From: Dichetophora obliterata
Taxonomy: Eukaryota; Arthropoda; Insecta; Diptera; Sciomyzidae
DNA length: 64,000 nucleotides
Direction of reading: 5' to 3'
Assembly: GCA_963920525.1 (NCBI GenBank)
Contig: OY986436.1
Span: forward strand, 85,344,970-85,408,969
This document shows, piece after piece, positions 11,108-22,649 of the stretch. Position numbers and translations under genes: made by a program. How positions within the stretch are numbered: position 1 is the first letter of the stretch; the number at the start of each line of letters is the position of its first letter. The notes below the pieces were generated by a model. The model worked only from the letters and a program-made list of their open reading frames with translations, had not been told where the DNA came from and did not search any database.

Positions 11108-11765
11108 CAGCAGTTAGCTCTGAAGTCTCTTTTAATGCCTCCCTCCACTTGAGATCTTGCTAGCCGACAAACAGAAAAAATAGCAAGCAAAGTGCTGTAT
11201 TTTTTCCGCCTCCAATTAGGTTCATCCCCTGTAACGCTGCGCAACCTCTGGGATCTTGTCATTCTCTTGTACTCTTGTTCTTGTAGATTAGCTTGGTAGT
11301 TATTGTTGTACAGTAAGCTTGCATTTTTTGTAGATGTTTATTTGTAGCTACAGTCAGCATATGACATCGAAATATTTTAGAAAACAGTTCATACATATGA
11401 GTTAAAGAGTATATATAATATTGGTAAAACTGCATCAATTTCTTATATAAATTTAATATAATTTATATGCTATAGATATTTCTTAGTTTTAGAATATTCT
11501 ATTTTTAATACTTAAAATTCATATTTAAAAAATATTTTTGATATGGTAAAACTTTTGCTTAAGAGTAATAGTTTCTGTAATATATAAAAAATTTAATAAA
11601 TTGCTATAAGCTCTTAACAAAAATTATTCTAATTGCATATACCGGCTGTAGCTACACAATTAGAATTCACAACGTCTACAAAAAATTTCCAGCTATCTGC
11701 GCCAACAATTACCAATTAAATCTACAAACAAGGACGCACAGAGAAGAACAAGAGCATAGCGGAAG
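11108..11765. mobile_element. Foldback element, unit 2 of an alternating pair (3' truncated)
   Basis: 11108-11375 repeats the left arm of unit 1 in the same orientation (GAAGTCTCTTTTAATGCC, GATCTTGCTAGCCGACAAAC, ...TAGCTACAGTCAGCATATG). 11636-11765 is a shortened inverted arm (CCGGCTGTAGCTAC, CAACAATTACCAATTAAATC) that stops early. With unit 1 the arms alternate forward, reverse, forward, reverse over 1.8 kb. Confidence 0.8.
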
Positions 11766-12239
11766 TTTTAGAACTTTTTGATTTTCATCCTACATGTAGA
11801 ACGGGCTGCAGTATGAGCTTTCGCATCAAATCCCTGGACCTGTCAAATCCGTCCTACATGTAAGATAGTCCGAAACCCCCTATTAGCATGAAAATTCTTA
11901 TATAGCAGTAAGGCGGTCCGTGGCAGGACAACGTCTTCCAGGGAATACTAATATTTTATGTATAGGTTTTCGCTTCGGTCGGCAGTCCCCTCACTGCTAT
12001 ACTTTTTTTATGAGTAATGAGTGTTACAATATACCTTAAAAGTTTAAATATCGTTGTTCAACATTTTAACTTTTTAAAAAAATCCTAAAAATACTTTATA
12101 TTTTCGAGCGCTAGACCACAGGCCTTGCCTTAAGTGCTTATAAACATTCATGTTTGAATTCGCAATTAAAATCTACACCTAAGACAATTGGCATCTTGTG
12201 ATAATTTTCAATCCGTTCAATGTAACCTTGCTACTTTCG
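11766..12239. other. No gene seen
   Basis: Contains a repeated TCCTACATGTA phrase (about 11790 and 11852) and otherwise no recognisable feature. Confidence 0.4.
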
Positions 12240-12470
12240 TTGTTTGGATAGCTAATGCACAATACTTTTGATCGATTATTGTGATCTGCTGCATCACATT
12301 CACAATAGAATTTATAGGATAGCTAATGCACAATCCTTTTAATACATTCTTGTAATCTGTTGCATCATACCTTCACGCATTCACATGTAGGATGGTTAAT
12401 GCACAATCCTTTTAATAAATTTCTGTCATCTACTGCAACATAACTTCAATTAATAATTAATATTGAATAA
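12240..12470 (+). repeat. Tandem array, three diverged copies, about 70-76 bp
   Basis: Each copy begins near GGATAGCTAATGCACAAT (about 12246, 12320 and 12391) and continues through CCTTTTAATA, a TCTGCTGCATCA-like phrase and a short variable tail. Confidence 0.75.
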
Positions 12471-12487
12471 ATAACACCATGACACAA

Positions 12488-12560
12488 AGTGTTTTGGAGT
12501 AGTGGTTAGTGTGTATAACTCTCGATCGAAATGGTGCGGGTTCGATTCTCACTGCTTACT
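12488..12560 (+). ncRNA. tRNA-like sequence (SINE head or tRNA pseudogene)
   Basis: TGGAGTAGTGG at 12495 resembles a pol III A box. GGTTCGATTC at about 12539 is a perfect B box, and the A-to-B spacing is normal for a tRNA. The T-arm stem (GCGGG/CTCAC) has one mismatch. The acceptor strands do not pair and no convincing anticodon stem could be drawn. It is therefore more likely a tRNA pseudogene or a tRNA-derived SINE head than a working tRNA gene. A folding scan with a tRNA covariance model would settle it. Confidence 0.45.
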
Positions 12561-14844
12561 CTTACAAAGAAATATTTTAAATTTTATATCGTCTTATTGT
12601 AATAGTCGCAATTAAAAAACAACACCTATTCTAAGAAAAAGGTGTACGGAAAAAATTTCGTTTTTGAGATTTCACTCAAGTAAATCACAAAACGAGGCGT
12701 TAAAAGCTTCGCTTCAAAAACTGCTTAAATATTGTGATATTCTTGATTTGGGACCATAGCAAAAAGGGCGACTAATTGAATCAATCGTAAAAGTTTCTTT
12801 AAAATTCAAGTGATGACCATTGAAAATTGAAAAATACCCCTATGGAAGCACTTAAAAAATATTTACTTATTTTCTGACTGACTTTTGACTTTAACTGCAC
12901 CAGAATCAAAAAACGAAAAACAAGAACTGTTTTTTGATTTTTTATGCGATTCTATATCCACAATAAAATCCGCATAATTGCAATGTTAGTTGAGCTGCAT
13001 AAATTGATAGCCTCAGACATTTACAATAACAACGACTGCTGTTCCTAGCGCGCCGCCTTAGAGCTAGCCTTTCGTCCAGCCTTTCTTCGACATGGCTAAC
13101 ATTGGTAGATGCCGCTGCGTTGCGCTCTGGTAACCATTTCTCAAACCTTATTGCCTGAAAAATCGTGACTTATCGATCGCTATGATATGTGCGCTGAATT
13201 CTTGTAATATTTCTCGTTCGACTTGGCTTGGCTGTTTGATGCGATCGGCATTACAATGGCTAGCTCACTAGCTGCGATTTGGCCAATTGCCACTGTATGC
13301 GCTAATGTTGGACCAGGATACTGCTGATGCTTGTTTACTGTCCGCCCATGATTGCAGTTGTTGCCATCGTTGACGATGGCTACAACGACATTTACACAAA
13401 GATCGCGAGCGCAACATGCCGCGTTTTGGATTGCTCGCTATTGTTGGTTGGATGCGGTGGTGGTGACGGTGGCAGTTATGGCAAGCGTAAATTTAACCTT
13501 GAAAATGGTTTGTATGTTGCTACTGAATTTGCTTTTGTTTAGCTTATTGCAATCTTACATGCGTGTCCCATCAATATGTGGAAAAAGATAGCCAGTTATT
13601 CTTTGGCAGCCATCAATTGCGGAATATGGACTCTTTTTGGAGCTGAGTTCAGAACGCAACAAATTTTTAACATATTGCCAATTTACGGCCAAGTCAATTA
13701 TCACTTCTCTAAAAATCAAAGCATATCTTCTCTAGCCGCCACCTCATTTTCTCCCACTCCAAAATCATCATCATCATCATCATCATCACCATCACCGAAC
13801 AGATCTTCAATTAGCAATCGTTTCTCGCTTATTATGCTTCAAACTTGAAATTTGATCTTGTTCGATCGTTGGCAGCAACTCACGTTCCAGGCCAACAACA
13901 GAAAGCCAATTCGAGAAATGCGCTGGCAAAGCACGCAGTTCCTACCATTCTCATTATACTGGCCGTTAATTAAGCCTGCCCCGAACTTTGAATGCTGATT
14001 CGAGCCAGGCATGATCGCAGACGTGCGCATTTCGCTGCCCATATTGGTTGCTTGCTGTTTCTTCTTTGATTCCTGTGATTTCATTGCCGATTTGCGACTT
14101 CTGTTTTGGAGCAAAGAGCGGCAATTAATTCGCTGCAACAACTGATAAATCCTGCGTCGTGTTCGGTGGATCTTAAAATACCTCGTTGTGCTGTTTTTCG
14201 CCTTTTCGGACGTTTCTATCTGATTATGGAGCGAGTTGGTAATAAGGGTTTCCTTGCGAGCTTCGGCTTCGGTTTCGGTTCCCTACTGTCTCAGACTGTC
14301 TGCTATCTGCTGCGTCACCATTTCTCGCACATTCTTGTCCCCGACTTTGTGTGCGCCTTCGTCGTGATGCGTTTTCATTGATTTGCGTTGTATTCTTTGG
14401 AATTTGTTGCTGATCCGCGCTGTGAATTCGAAATTAACAATTAACTTGAATTTTTGTTTTATCCTTTCTTGCCACTGGAATTCTATACTTCGTTCTGCTG
14501 TCGAGTACTTGTGGGTACCAATACGTTTCTTATCTACGAACAAACTTAGGTAAATGTTTCTGCTGCTCGATTTGGCTGCCACAAAATGTTTTGTCTTTTT
14601 AATAAATGCTTAATCTTGATCAGTAATCAAAGGTTGTTTGTTGGAAACCTTTATGTCTGCTTTAGTTGTATCATGAAAATTGGTATTTTCTACATGATAA
14701 GATTACCATCATAATAATCGTTAAACATCAATAACAATTGTGTTCTATATTTATGAAGGCATCATAGGTTAAGAAAGACTCGATCGAATACAGTGTGAGC
14801 AACGCCTGAAACAAGGAAGTGTAGAAAACGAATTTCAGCTTCAT
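12561..14844. other. Degenerate DNA, perhaps an old retroelement
   Basis: Several open frames of 60-100 codons exist on both strands, and none is convincing. On the minus strand, 14582-13839 reads as a charged, glutamine- and lysine-rich protein ending in a NCVLCQ motif. That motif is reminiscent of the zinc-binding tail of BEL/Pao-type gag proteins, but the following cysteines and histidines are not in place. A short ATC/CAT triplet run lies at 13765-13790. Nothing is supported as a working gene. Confidence 0.25.
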
Positions 14845-15830
14845 AGATGCAGCTTGAAACTATACATTATATTGGCGAAAAATATCGAACAAGGAATTTG
14901 TCTCAAATTTTGCATTGCAAATGAAAATTGCTGAAAATGTTACACAATGCTTACGGTAAATCGACTTCATCAAACACAGGTGGATATGAGTGGTGCAGTG
15001 CATTCAAAAGCGGTCGAGATGTGATGGAAGATTTGCCTCGCTCTGGTTGGCTATCAACGTCTTCAACCAAAGTTAACATCGCTAAAATGAAGGACTTGGT
15101 GGCTGAAAATCGTCATTAGAATTTGAAAGAGATAACCTCTGAAATTTCTGTGTCTCTCGAATTATCTCGTACCAAATTTATACGATTGTTTGGGCATGAA
15201 ACGCGTTACAGCTCGACTAGACCTAATTTTTTTTCCAAAAACTCCATCGCGTAAAGGCCGCTGAAGACTTGCTAGAATAAGTCAATTCCGTCCCCATTTT
15301 TATAAAACGCATTGTAGCAGGTGATGAATAATGGACTTTCGAGTTTGATATGCAAACCAGTCAACAAGCTTCGAAATGGCGTTTTTCAACTGAACTGAAA
15401 CCGAAAAAACACATCAAAGTTGCTGTTTTCTTTAATTATCGCGGTATTGTGCACTAGAAATTCTTACCAGAAGGTCACACTGTAAATAAAAAGAATTATC
15501 TGATCGTTATGCGGCGTTTGATAGAAAAAAATCGTCGAGAAAGGTCAGATTTGTGGAAAGAAAACTTAAAAATTTGCATCGCGATATCATTGTCATATCA
15601 CAACGCTATCATTGCGATAGAATTTCTGGCAAAAACCTTAACAATACCATCGAACAGCTATTGTATCTACCTGATATGGCTACGGCCGACTTTTTTCTCT
15701 TGCCAAAATTCAAATTACTACTTGAGGCACCCGTATTCAGTCGTTACAAGAAATACATATACATTTTCTGTCAAAATCAGCGTCAGTATTGCTATCTCTT
15801 AAGTACTATATCTTTGTAAAAAAAAATTAT
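14845..15830 (+). pseudogene. Mariner-family transposase, dead copy
   Basis: Fragments in order across frames match a mariner transposase. The N-terminal helix-turn-helix region is at about 14928-15119 (FKSGRDVMEDLPRSGW, typical of 'F-x-EGRE-x-VEDDPRSGRP'). The block before the first catalytic aspartate follows near 15330 (GDE, FEFDMQT), then a RGIVH phrase near 15450 and a C-terminal block near 15670 (LPDMATADFFLLPKFK, where SPDLAP-x-D is usual). Stops and frameshifts interrupt it, and the second catalytic motif (HDNA) has degraded to HRD. Terminal inverted repeats were not identified. Confidence 0.75.
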
Positions 15831-16130
15831 TTTTGACGCTTTTTTATCAGAAAAAAGATAAGTATAAAAAATAAATTGATTTAGGGCCATTTTGTTCACA
15901 AAGGGCATAAATATGATTTAATTCGGGGATAACTATCTCTAGGTTAATTTTATACCAAGCGTATAAGTCGGGAGATAAAAAAGTGGTTTTGTTCACATTT
16001 TATCCCGGCTTTATGCTTAGAGCATAAACTCGCTCTCAGTTTATATCGATTTCCATTGGAATGTTAGAGTGTTGCTCATTAATTAAAAAATTTGTGGGGA
16101 TTTTTGGTTTATTTTTGCGAATTTGGGGGT
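15831..16130. other. No gene seen
   Basis: Contains a weak inverted pair around 15960 and 16010 (ATAAA...GTATAAGTCGGGAT against TTTATCCCGGCTTTATGC). Otherwise featureless. Confidence 0.4.
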
Positions 16131-17190
16131 TGGAGTGAACACTAGGTAAAAATAGATCGCTGATTTTGCATCTGATGTCAGAATTTCAAAATTCTAAAAT
16201 TTTTCTACACAGGGCTGCCAACTAAACTTTTTTAAGTATTTCAAACATGAAGAAACAGTATTGGGGGTTACTTCTTTCGAATCTGGTGTCAGAATTTTAA
16301 AATTCAAGATGGCGGATAGAGTTGCCACCTAATTCTTTTTTTTATGCGAATTCAACTCTGGGAGAAACACTAGGTAAAATTGGGTTGCTGATTCCGAATC
16401 CGTTGTCAGAATTTCAAAACTCGAAAATTTTTCTACACATAGGAATGCCACCTAAAAATGTTTTATTTTAAGAATTTTAAACATGAAAGACTATTGGGGG
16501 GGTCGATGATTTCGAACCTGAAGTCAGAATTTTAAAATTCAAGATGGTGGATGGGGTTGCCACCTTAATTTTTTGTATTTTTATGAATTCGTGGCTGGCA
16601 AAAAAAAAGGTACACCACAAATAGGTCGCTGAATACGAATCCATGTTCAGAATTTCAAAATTATAAAGTTTTGAAATAAAAGGGTTGCCACCTAATAATA
16701 TGTATTTGTAAGAATTTTAAACATTATTTAACAGTGTTAGGGAGTCACTGATTTCGAATCTGATGTCAGAATTTTAAAATTAAAAATAGTGGATGTTGCC
16801 ACCCTAATTTTTTATATTTTTATGAATTCAGGACTGGCAAAAAAATTTTACACCAAATATGGGTCGCTGAATACGAATCCATGGTCAGAATTTTAAAATT
16901 ATAAAGTTTTGAAATAATAGGGCTGCCACCTAATAATATGTATTTTTAAGAATTTTAAATATTATTTAACAGTGTTAGGGAGTCACTGATTTCGAATCTG
17001 AAGTCAGAATTTTAAAATTCAAAATTGAGGATAGTGTTGCCACCTTATTTTTTTGTATTTTTATGAATTCGGGGCTGGTGCGATTTAAAAGGTATAAATG
17101 GGTCTCTGAATCCGAATCCGTGGTCAGAATTTCAAAATGATAAAATTTTATAATAATAGGGTTGCTGCCACCTAATAATTTTAGCACAAA
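16130..17190 (+). repeat. Satellite-like array A with dimeric higher-order unit (about 240 bp)
   Basis: The marker GTTGCCACCTAAT or its variants recurs at about 16213, 16321, 16442, 16554, 16681, 16793, 16921, 17034 and 17160. Spacings alternate between about 110 and about 127 bp. The short units share 'gtcagaattttaaaattcaa', and the long ones share 'ccatggtcagaatttcaaaa'. The array is therefore built from pairs of two diverged monomers, the usual outcome of unequal exchange. It is non-coding. Confidence 0.85.
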
Positions 17191-17337
17191 GTAGTCAATT
17201 CTAATAATTTCTCAAAAATTTGGTGCGGCTACATAGCGATAACGCCCATTTTTAGTACAGTTGCCGAAAGTAACCATACAAACTTAAGTACCAAATTTAA
17301 GACTTATAAAACCAAACCCGTCAAAAATAAAGCATTT

Positions 17338-17376
17338 TCATTCTTTCTTTCTTTCTTTCTTTCTTTCATTCTTTCA
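17338..17376 (+). repeat. (TTTC)n microsatellite
   Basis: About nine TTTC units with one interruption, lying exactly between the two tandem arrays. Confidence 0.95.
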
Positions 17377-18200
17377 ACAGAAAGTCAACTAAACCCTAAC
17401 TTCTCTAATGAGGTATCGTTGGAAGCCTTTTGATCGTCCGCTAGTTATGACGTTACATTAAATATAATATGGCGCCCTCTAGAGGACAGAAAGTCAACTA
17501 AACCCCTAACTTCTAAACTACTTATCAGAATTTAGCAAATGAGATATCGTTGGAAGCGTTTTGATCGTCCGTTAGTTATGGCGTCATATTATATTTAATG
17601 TGAGAGGACAGAAAGTCAACTAAAACCCTAACTTCTAAACAATTTATCACAATTTAACGAATGAGGTATCGTGGAACGAATGAGGAAACGTTTTGATCGT
17701 CCGCTGGTTATAGGTTATTTAACGTAACACACAAATTAAATTAGCGCCCTCAAGAGGACATAAAGTAAACTGAGCCACTAACTTTTAAACTACTTATCAT
17801 ATTTTGACAAATGAGGTATCGTTGGAAGCGTTTACCTTGTCCGGTGGTTAAAGGCTATGTGACGTAAAATTTAATTTAATATGGCGCCCTCTAGAGTACA
17901 AAAAGTGAACTAAACCACTAACTTCTTAGATATTTATCATATTTTGACAAATGAGGTATCGTTGAAAGCGTTTTCCACGTCCGCTGATTAAAAGCTATGT
18001 GATGTCACATTAAATAAAATAAAACTTCCTCTAGAAGACAGAAAATTAACTAAACTATATCTTCTAAATTACTTATCATAATTTGATAAATAAGGTATCG
18101 TTGAAAGTGTTTTCTTTTAGTCCGCTTATTATAAACTTTGTGACGTCACATTTAATTGAATGTGGCGCCTTCTATAGAACATAAAGTGTTAGGACCTAAA
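17377..18200 (+). repeat. Satellite-like array B, about 105-150 bp unit, six to seven copies
   Basis: Each copy contains CAGAAAGTCAACTAAACC (variants), CTAACTTCTAAACTACTTAT, AATGAGGTATCGTTGGAAGC and GGCGCCCTCTAGAG. Copy starts are near 17379, 17483, 17604, 17754, 17895, 18033 and 18173. Divergence rises towards the right. It shares no sequence with array A. Confidence 0.85.
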
Positions 18201-18695
18201 AAAATTTTAAGTGCCATAATAAACATCTTTGTTTATAAATTGATCATCAAATAATTAATAAGTAGTTAATAATTTCGATTATATAAAAATTGTGTCCCCA
18301 AAATAATTTAAATAAAAAAATCAGTTCAAAAAACTAAAACCTGACTGCTAAAAATCACGCTCTAAAAAGTATGAAACAACAAAATGTTCTGATCTGAAAT
18401 TTTTATGTATAAACTATTCAATGTTTTTTGTTAATTAAACGAACAATTTACACATAATATATTTTATTCTATTTTATACATATTCATAGTAATATTCAGA
18501 AGATATGCCACTGTAGTCGTATGCCACCTCATATACCATATACGGTTGTATGACGCCCTCTAGATGTATGGCGATATGTCGTCCTCTTGATGCACTTTGC
18601 CCTAAAGCTTATGATCGCTTACCACTGTTACAATGTATTGTTTTGTTAGGATAGGTGGCATAACCACGGATATCTACTGAATATCACTATGAATA
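18201..18695. other. No gene seen
   Basis: AT-rich DNA that forms the left target flank of the errantivirus-like element. Confidence 0.4.
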
Positions 18696-18699
18696 TGTA

Positions 18700-19214
18700 A
18701 GTTAACGAGAATTAAGTTCACAATTCTCGCCAACAAAGTAGTGTCAAACTCCACGCGCATCCGCTCTAAAATAATTGCTGATGCGTTTCGCAATATCGAT
18801 CCAATTTTAAACAGTTCCAAAGACTTGCAAATCAGCAGTTCCAGAGAACAACAACAACAACAAATACAATAGCAGCGAAGAATCAATAGATAATTGCTGA
18901 TATCAATATCGCAATATCGATCCAATTGTAAACAGTTCCAGAGACTTGCACATCAGCAATTCCAGAGAACAACAACAACAACTTATACAATAGCAGCAAA
19001 GAACCAATAAGCCAACAACAACAACAAATACAATAGCAGCGAAGAATCAATAAGCCAACACCAACAACAACCAAGAGTAGCAGCGCAGTTTTAGGTGTTA
19101 TTATAAGTTATAGAAATTGTTAAGTTCAGAGTTAATTGGACAATCGGGAAATAAAGAGCGAAAGCTCAACAAAATATATTTTTTTTAGTTTATTTAATTC
19201 TAAATAAATTAACT
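18700..19214 (+). repeat. 5' LTR of the errantivirus-like element
   Basis: About 515 bp, matching 40119-40627 with few differences, including the count of 'aacaacaac' and 'gcagcaaagaacc' blocks. Inside it, a segment of about 125 bp (AATTGCTGAT...CAGCAATTCCAGAG) is tandemly duplicated. The unit is rich in CAA/AAC triplets. Confidence 0.95.
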
Positions 19215-19231
19215 GGCGCCCGAGCAAATCG
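19214..19231 (+). promoter_or_regulatory. Primer-binding site of the errantivirus-like element
   Basis: TGGCGCCCGAGCA begins at the last base of the 5' LTR. The first eleven bases fit the 3' end of a tRNA-Lys of the UUU type (PBS TGGCGCCCGAAC...); the rest has drifted. The tRNA assignment is an inference. Confidence 0.7.
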
Positions 19232-20108
19232 TGGACTTTTAAAAGCGTAAAGCAAATAAAGTCGCGCAAACAACTTAGCGTAAAGCTAGTGAAACTCGTG
19301 AAAAAGCGTAAAGCTTAGTGTCCATAAAAACTCGCGATCCTTAAAACTAATTCGGACCGCGCAAGAACTATCAAAATAAGGACAAAGTGCCAAAAACAAG
19401 TGGTAAGAAGGTGCCTTAGTAACCACAAAGAAGGTAAAAAGGAGGTTTTATGTACCAGCCCCTACCACAGAAATAAAAAGACGTTTTAAAATATTAAAGA
19501 CCTTATATAAAGTGCAAGTGACAATAAAAGTGAACTTTTTTGCATCTAAAAAAAAATAGAACTACAAGTGCCACATTGAAAAAAAACTTTTTGAAGTGAG
19601 TCAAGTTGCCCTTGTCAAGTGAAGTATTGGTCAAATAACATTTTACCGGCCAAAATAAAAAAATAATAATAAAAAATAACATCGCTGGAAAAAGACGATC
19701 CTGAAAGAAGATTACGCACACACCAACAACCAATATTAACTGGAAATTTCACCATCAAGATAGTGACTGGAAAAGAAATACAAACAACAAAGCTGGGAGA
19801 AATATTATATTAATGTAAGCTGAATATAATTTATCTGTATCGAATTTAAAAACAGTTACAATTTGAGGGTCAGAAAAAAGACAATAAAATTATAAACATA
19901 AATTTATATGAAAGAATATTATAGTAATTATTATATTAAGATTATAAGAGTACAAATATTAGGAACTATAAAAACAAGAGGTTAAAAAAAAAACATAAAC
20001 ATAAATTAAAACTTAACTTGAAGTTATAGCTAAAGACATTATTCTCATTCCATTTAAATTCCTTTTAGAATTAAATTTAAAGTAAACTGTTTAATTGAAT
20101 AAAAAAAA
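19232..20108 (+). other. Leader between primer-binding site and gag
   Basis: About 880 bp of A-rich sequence with no open frame of note. Long untranslated leaders are usual in gypsy-type elements. Confidence 0.6.
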
Positions 20109-21345
20109 ATGGAAAATCAAAATAACTTAATCCGCCCCCCGTCCTTCCCTCTAATACTGCACCGGCTGCTCCTCAAGCAACACAAAACTCTCAACTAAGC
20201 ATAGATGACTTCACATCACTTATAGCAAATATAGCCACAGATATTTTTAGACAACAAGGACCGCGGGTAGTAAAAGCAACTCTAAACCCTAACACTAGTT
20301 TGTTTTCAGCAACAGACCAAATAATAGACGAAAGACATAGTGCTAACTTAGGGGACCTAGACAAGATACCCGACGTCGTTAAATGTTTAAAAGAATTCTC
20401 TGGGCGTCCAGGAGAATTCAACTCATGGAAGAAAAGTGTGGAGCGCATACTAAATGTCTACGAACCATTAAAAGGAACCCCGAAGTATTACGGAATCCTT
20501 ACGGTAGTTAGAAACAAGATAATAGGTAACGCTGACGTTGCGTTAGAGTCGTATAACACGCCTCTCGATTGGTCAGCAATAACAAAATGTTTGTCTATGC
20601 ACTACGCCGATAAACGCGATCTCTCTACATTGGAATACCAAATGACCACTTTGATACAGGGAAATAGGACAGTCGCTGAATTTTATCAGCAAGTATACAG
20701 ACATCTCTCGCTAATTTTAGATAAATTAGGATGTGTTGAGATGGGTAACGAATCTCTTCAAATGTTGACACAATCTTACAGAAATAAGGCATTAGACACT
20801 TTTATAAGAGGACTGAACGGAGACCTCCCAAGGCTGCTAGGTACCAGGGAACCTATCGATTTACCTCAAGCCCTACACCTTTGCCTTAAGTTAGATAACC
20901 AAAATTTTCGTACAAATCACGCGAGACAAAATATGCACAAAACATTTCAAATCCTCAGCTCCCTCCGAGGAGATTTCCGACACAAATTCAACAACATGAT
21001 TTTTATCCCCAATTAGCACATATACCATACCCAAATCAAATAGGTAAGCAAGCTAGGCAACAACCACTGCAACAATTTCAGAACACTCCAGCTAGGCCAC
21101 CTAAACCTCAACCTAGGCCAGAGCCCATGGAAGTGGTTCAGACTATATACTCACGCAGGGTCAACTATATGAACAGGACACCTCAGAACCAGTTTCATGG
21201 TAAAAGACCGCCATCTGTCACCAATCACCAACAAAACAAGACCCAAAGGACATTCTATATAGATGAATCAGCAGAAGAAAATGAGCAGACTGAAAGTGAA
21301 GATATTCAGTACGGAGAACCTAGCGATATTCATTTTTTAGCATGA
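20109..21345 (+). pseudogene. gag: gag of the errantivirus-like element (two frameshifts)
   Basis: A plausible start is ATG 20109. A frameshift lies in the C-run and following bases near 20135. The main frame then runs to about 20935 and encodes the conserved gag core (DVVKCLKEFSGRPGEFNSWK at about 20364, and a later FIRGLNGDLPRLLG block). A second frameshift near 20935 moves the proline- and glutamine-rich tail to another frame, which stops at 21345. The family role is capsid formation around the RNA in virus-like particles. No CCHC zinc knuckle is seen, as in many errantivirus gags. The breaks make it non-functional. Confidence 0.88.
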
Positions 21346-21917
21346 TCAGCTCTTCGCTCCCATACTTTGAAGTGAGGACGGAGAGCGGTAGCATTTTAAA
21401 GTTTTTAGTGGATACGGGTTCCAGTAAAAATTATGTCAAACCCGAATTAGTAAAAAAACGCATAGAAAACGAAAAACCATTTTTTGCAAGGTCAATTATA
21501 GGTGATGTAAAAATTAGTGAACATACATACGTGAAACTTTTTAATGTCGAAGATAAAATAAAATTTTATTTAATGCCCTCATTGAAAACATTTGATGGTA
21601 TCTTAGGAAATGATACTCTTAAAGCTCTTAAAACAGTTATTTATACCAACAAAAATTATATGATACTAGGGAACAATTTCGTCGTTGGTGTTAAACAGCT
21701 TCCTTCTGAAAGCGTCAACGCTATAAATATAAAGGAAGAGAATTTATCCCTCAAACAAAGAGATAACATGAAGAAAATTGTAAACACATATCCCAGACTC
21801 TTCTCAGAACCGGAAGAAAAGCTTACTTACACAACTAAGGTTACGGGTCAAATTAGAACAACAACGGACACTCCCGTTTATACAAAATTTTACCCTTATC
21901 CTACATCTCTAAAGAGC
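21342..21917 (+). pseudogene. pol: pol part 1: protease, cut off by the 13 kb insertion
   Basis: The frame overlaps the gag stop by a few bases. It begins with a retropepsin region carrying the catalytic triad LVDTGSS (aspartate codon at 21411) and a flap-side ILGNDTL motif, then enters the protease-RT linker. The frame is cut at 21917, where the 13 kb element begins. The coding sense resumes without loss at 34978 apart from the duplicated GAGC. It would have matured the polyprotein. The protease segment itself is open. Confidence 0.9.
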
Positions 21918-21959
21918 TGTAACGGCACAAATGTATCTATTTCTGTCACATTTTTTTTT

Positions 21960-22150
21960 TTCATCTGACAGCTGACTTATCGTCAGGTTTGACAGCTGTC
22001 ACATTTGTTTTATCTGATAGCTGACATATAATCAGATTTGACAGCTGCCAGGTGTCATATTTGACAGCTCACACTTTTTGTGTTTGACAGCTGCCATTTT
22101 GTTTGAGTTTGACAGATGTCCCGGGGTTCTTAATTGACAGCTGACACCTT
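21960..22150 (+). promoter_or_regulatory. Cluster of TGACAG / TGACAGCTGTCA motifs near the outer end of the arm
   Basis: TGACAGCTG or a one-base variant occurs about seven times in 190 bp (near 21965, 21989, 22038, 22063, 22084, 22111 and 22134). One copy is the full palindrome TGACAGCTGTCA. That palindrome is the known dimer site of TGIF-class TALE homeodomain proteins, whose fly members are Achi and Vis. The position corresponds to the U3 part of an LTR, where promoters and enhancers lie. The binding claim is an inference. Confidence 0.5.
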
Positions 22151-22649
22151 TTAGCGCCATCTAGTAGCGTGGCTCCGGTTGTCCAGCTCTTCGATACGAC
22201 ATATCGTGTTGTTCGGGAACATTCGTCTCAACAAAATGGCCTTCAACGGGCTTGATTCGGTTTTAGCCAATCACAATGCAGAAGTGGGCGTGGGTAATTC
22301 TGAGTTTGTGGAGTGGCATAAATTTCCCTCTCGCTTACACCTCACTTCTACTTTTTTATTTGAAATCCCGTTCTACTTGGCACAAATTTTGGTGTTTTGC
22401 CGTGTAAACGGTTAAGAAGAACAGTGCAACCTCACCCTAAAGGTCTGGCGCGAAGGGAAAATTGTAGCACATTATACCACGGGAGATACAGAAAAAGGAA
22501 AAGAAAAAAAAGAAGAAGAAGAACGAACGGATTGACACGAGCTGTGGCATCTATTTCTAAGAAAAAAGGTAATAAAATTAAAATTAAAACCTTAATACCT
22601 TAACAACACAAGGTTTTACCATATTTTTAATTGATTTATTCATCTTGCA

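Noticed and set aside
12488..12560. Functional tRNA gene
   Set aside because: The acceptor stem does not pair and no anticodon arm could be drawn, so only a tRNA-like call is made.
13327..14582. Several frames of 71-100 codons, possible BEL/Pao gag
   Set aside because: Only one CxxC pair and a charged composition support it; frames conflict on both strands. Reported only as degenerate DNA.
16130..18200. CRISPR-like array
   Set aside because: Units are long, diverged and contiguous, without spacers; the organism is a eukaryote.
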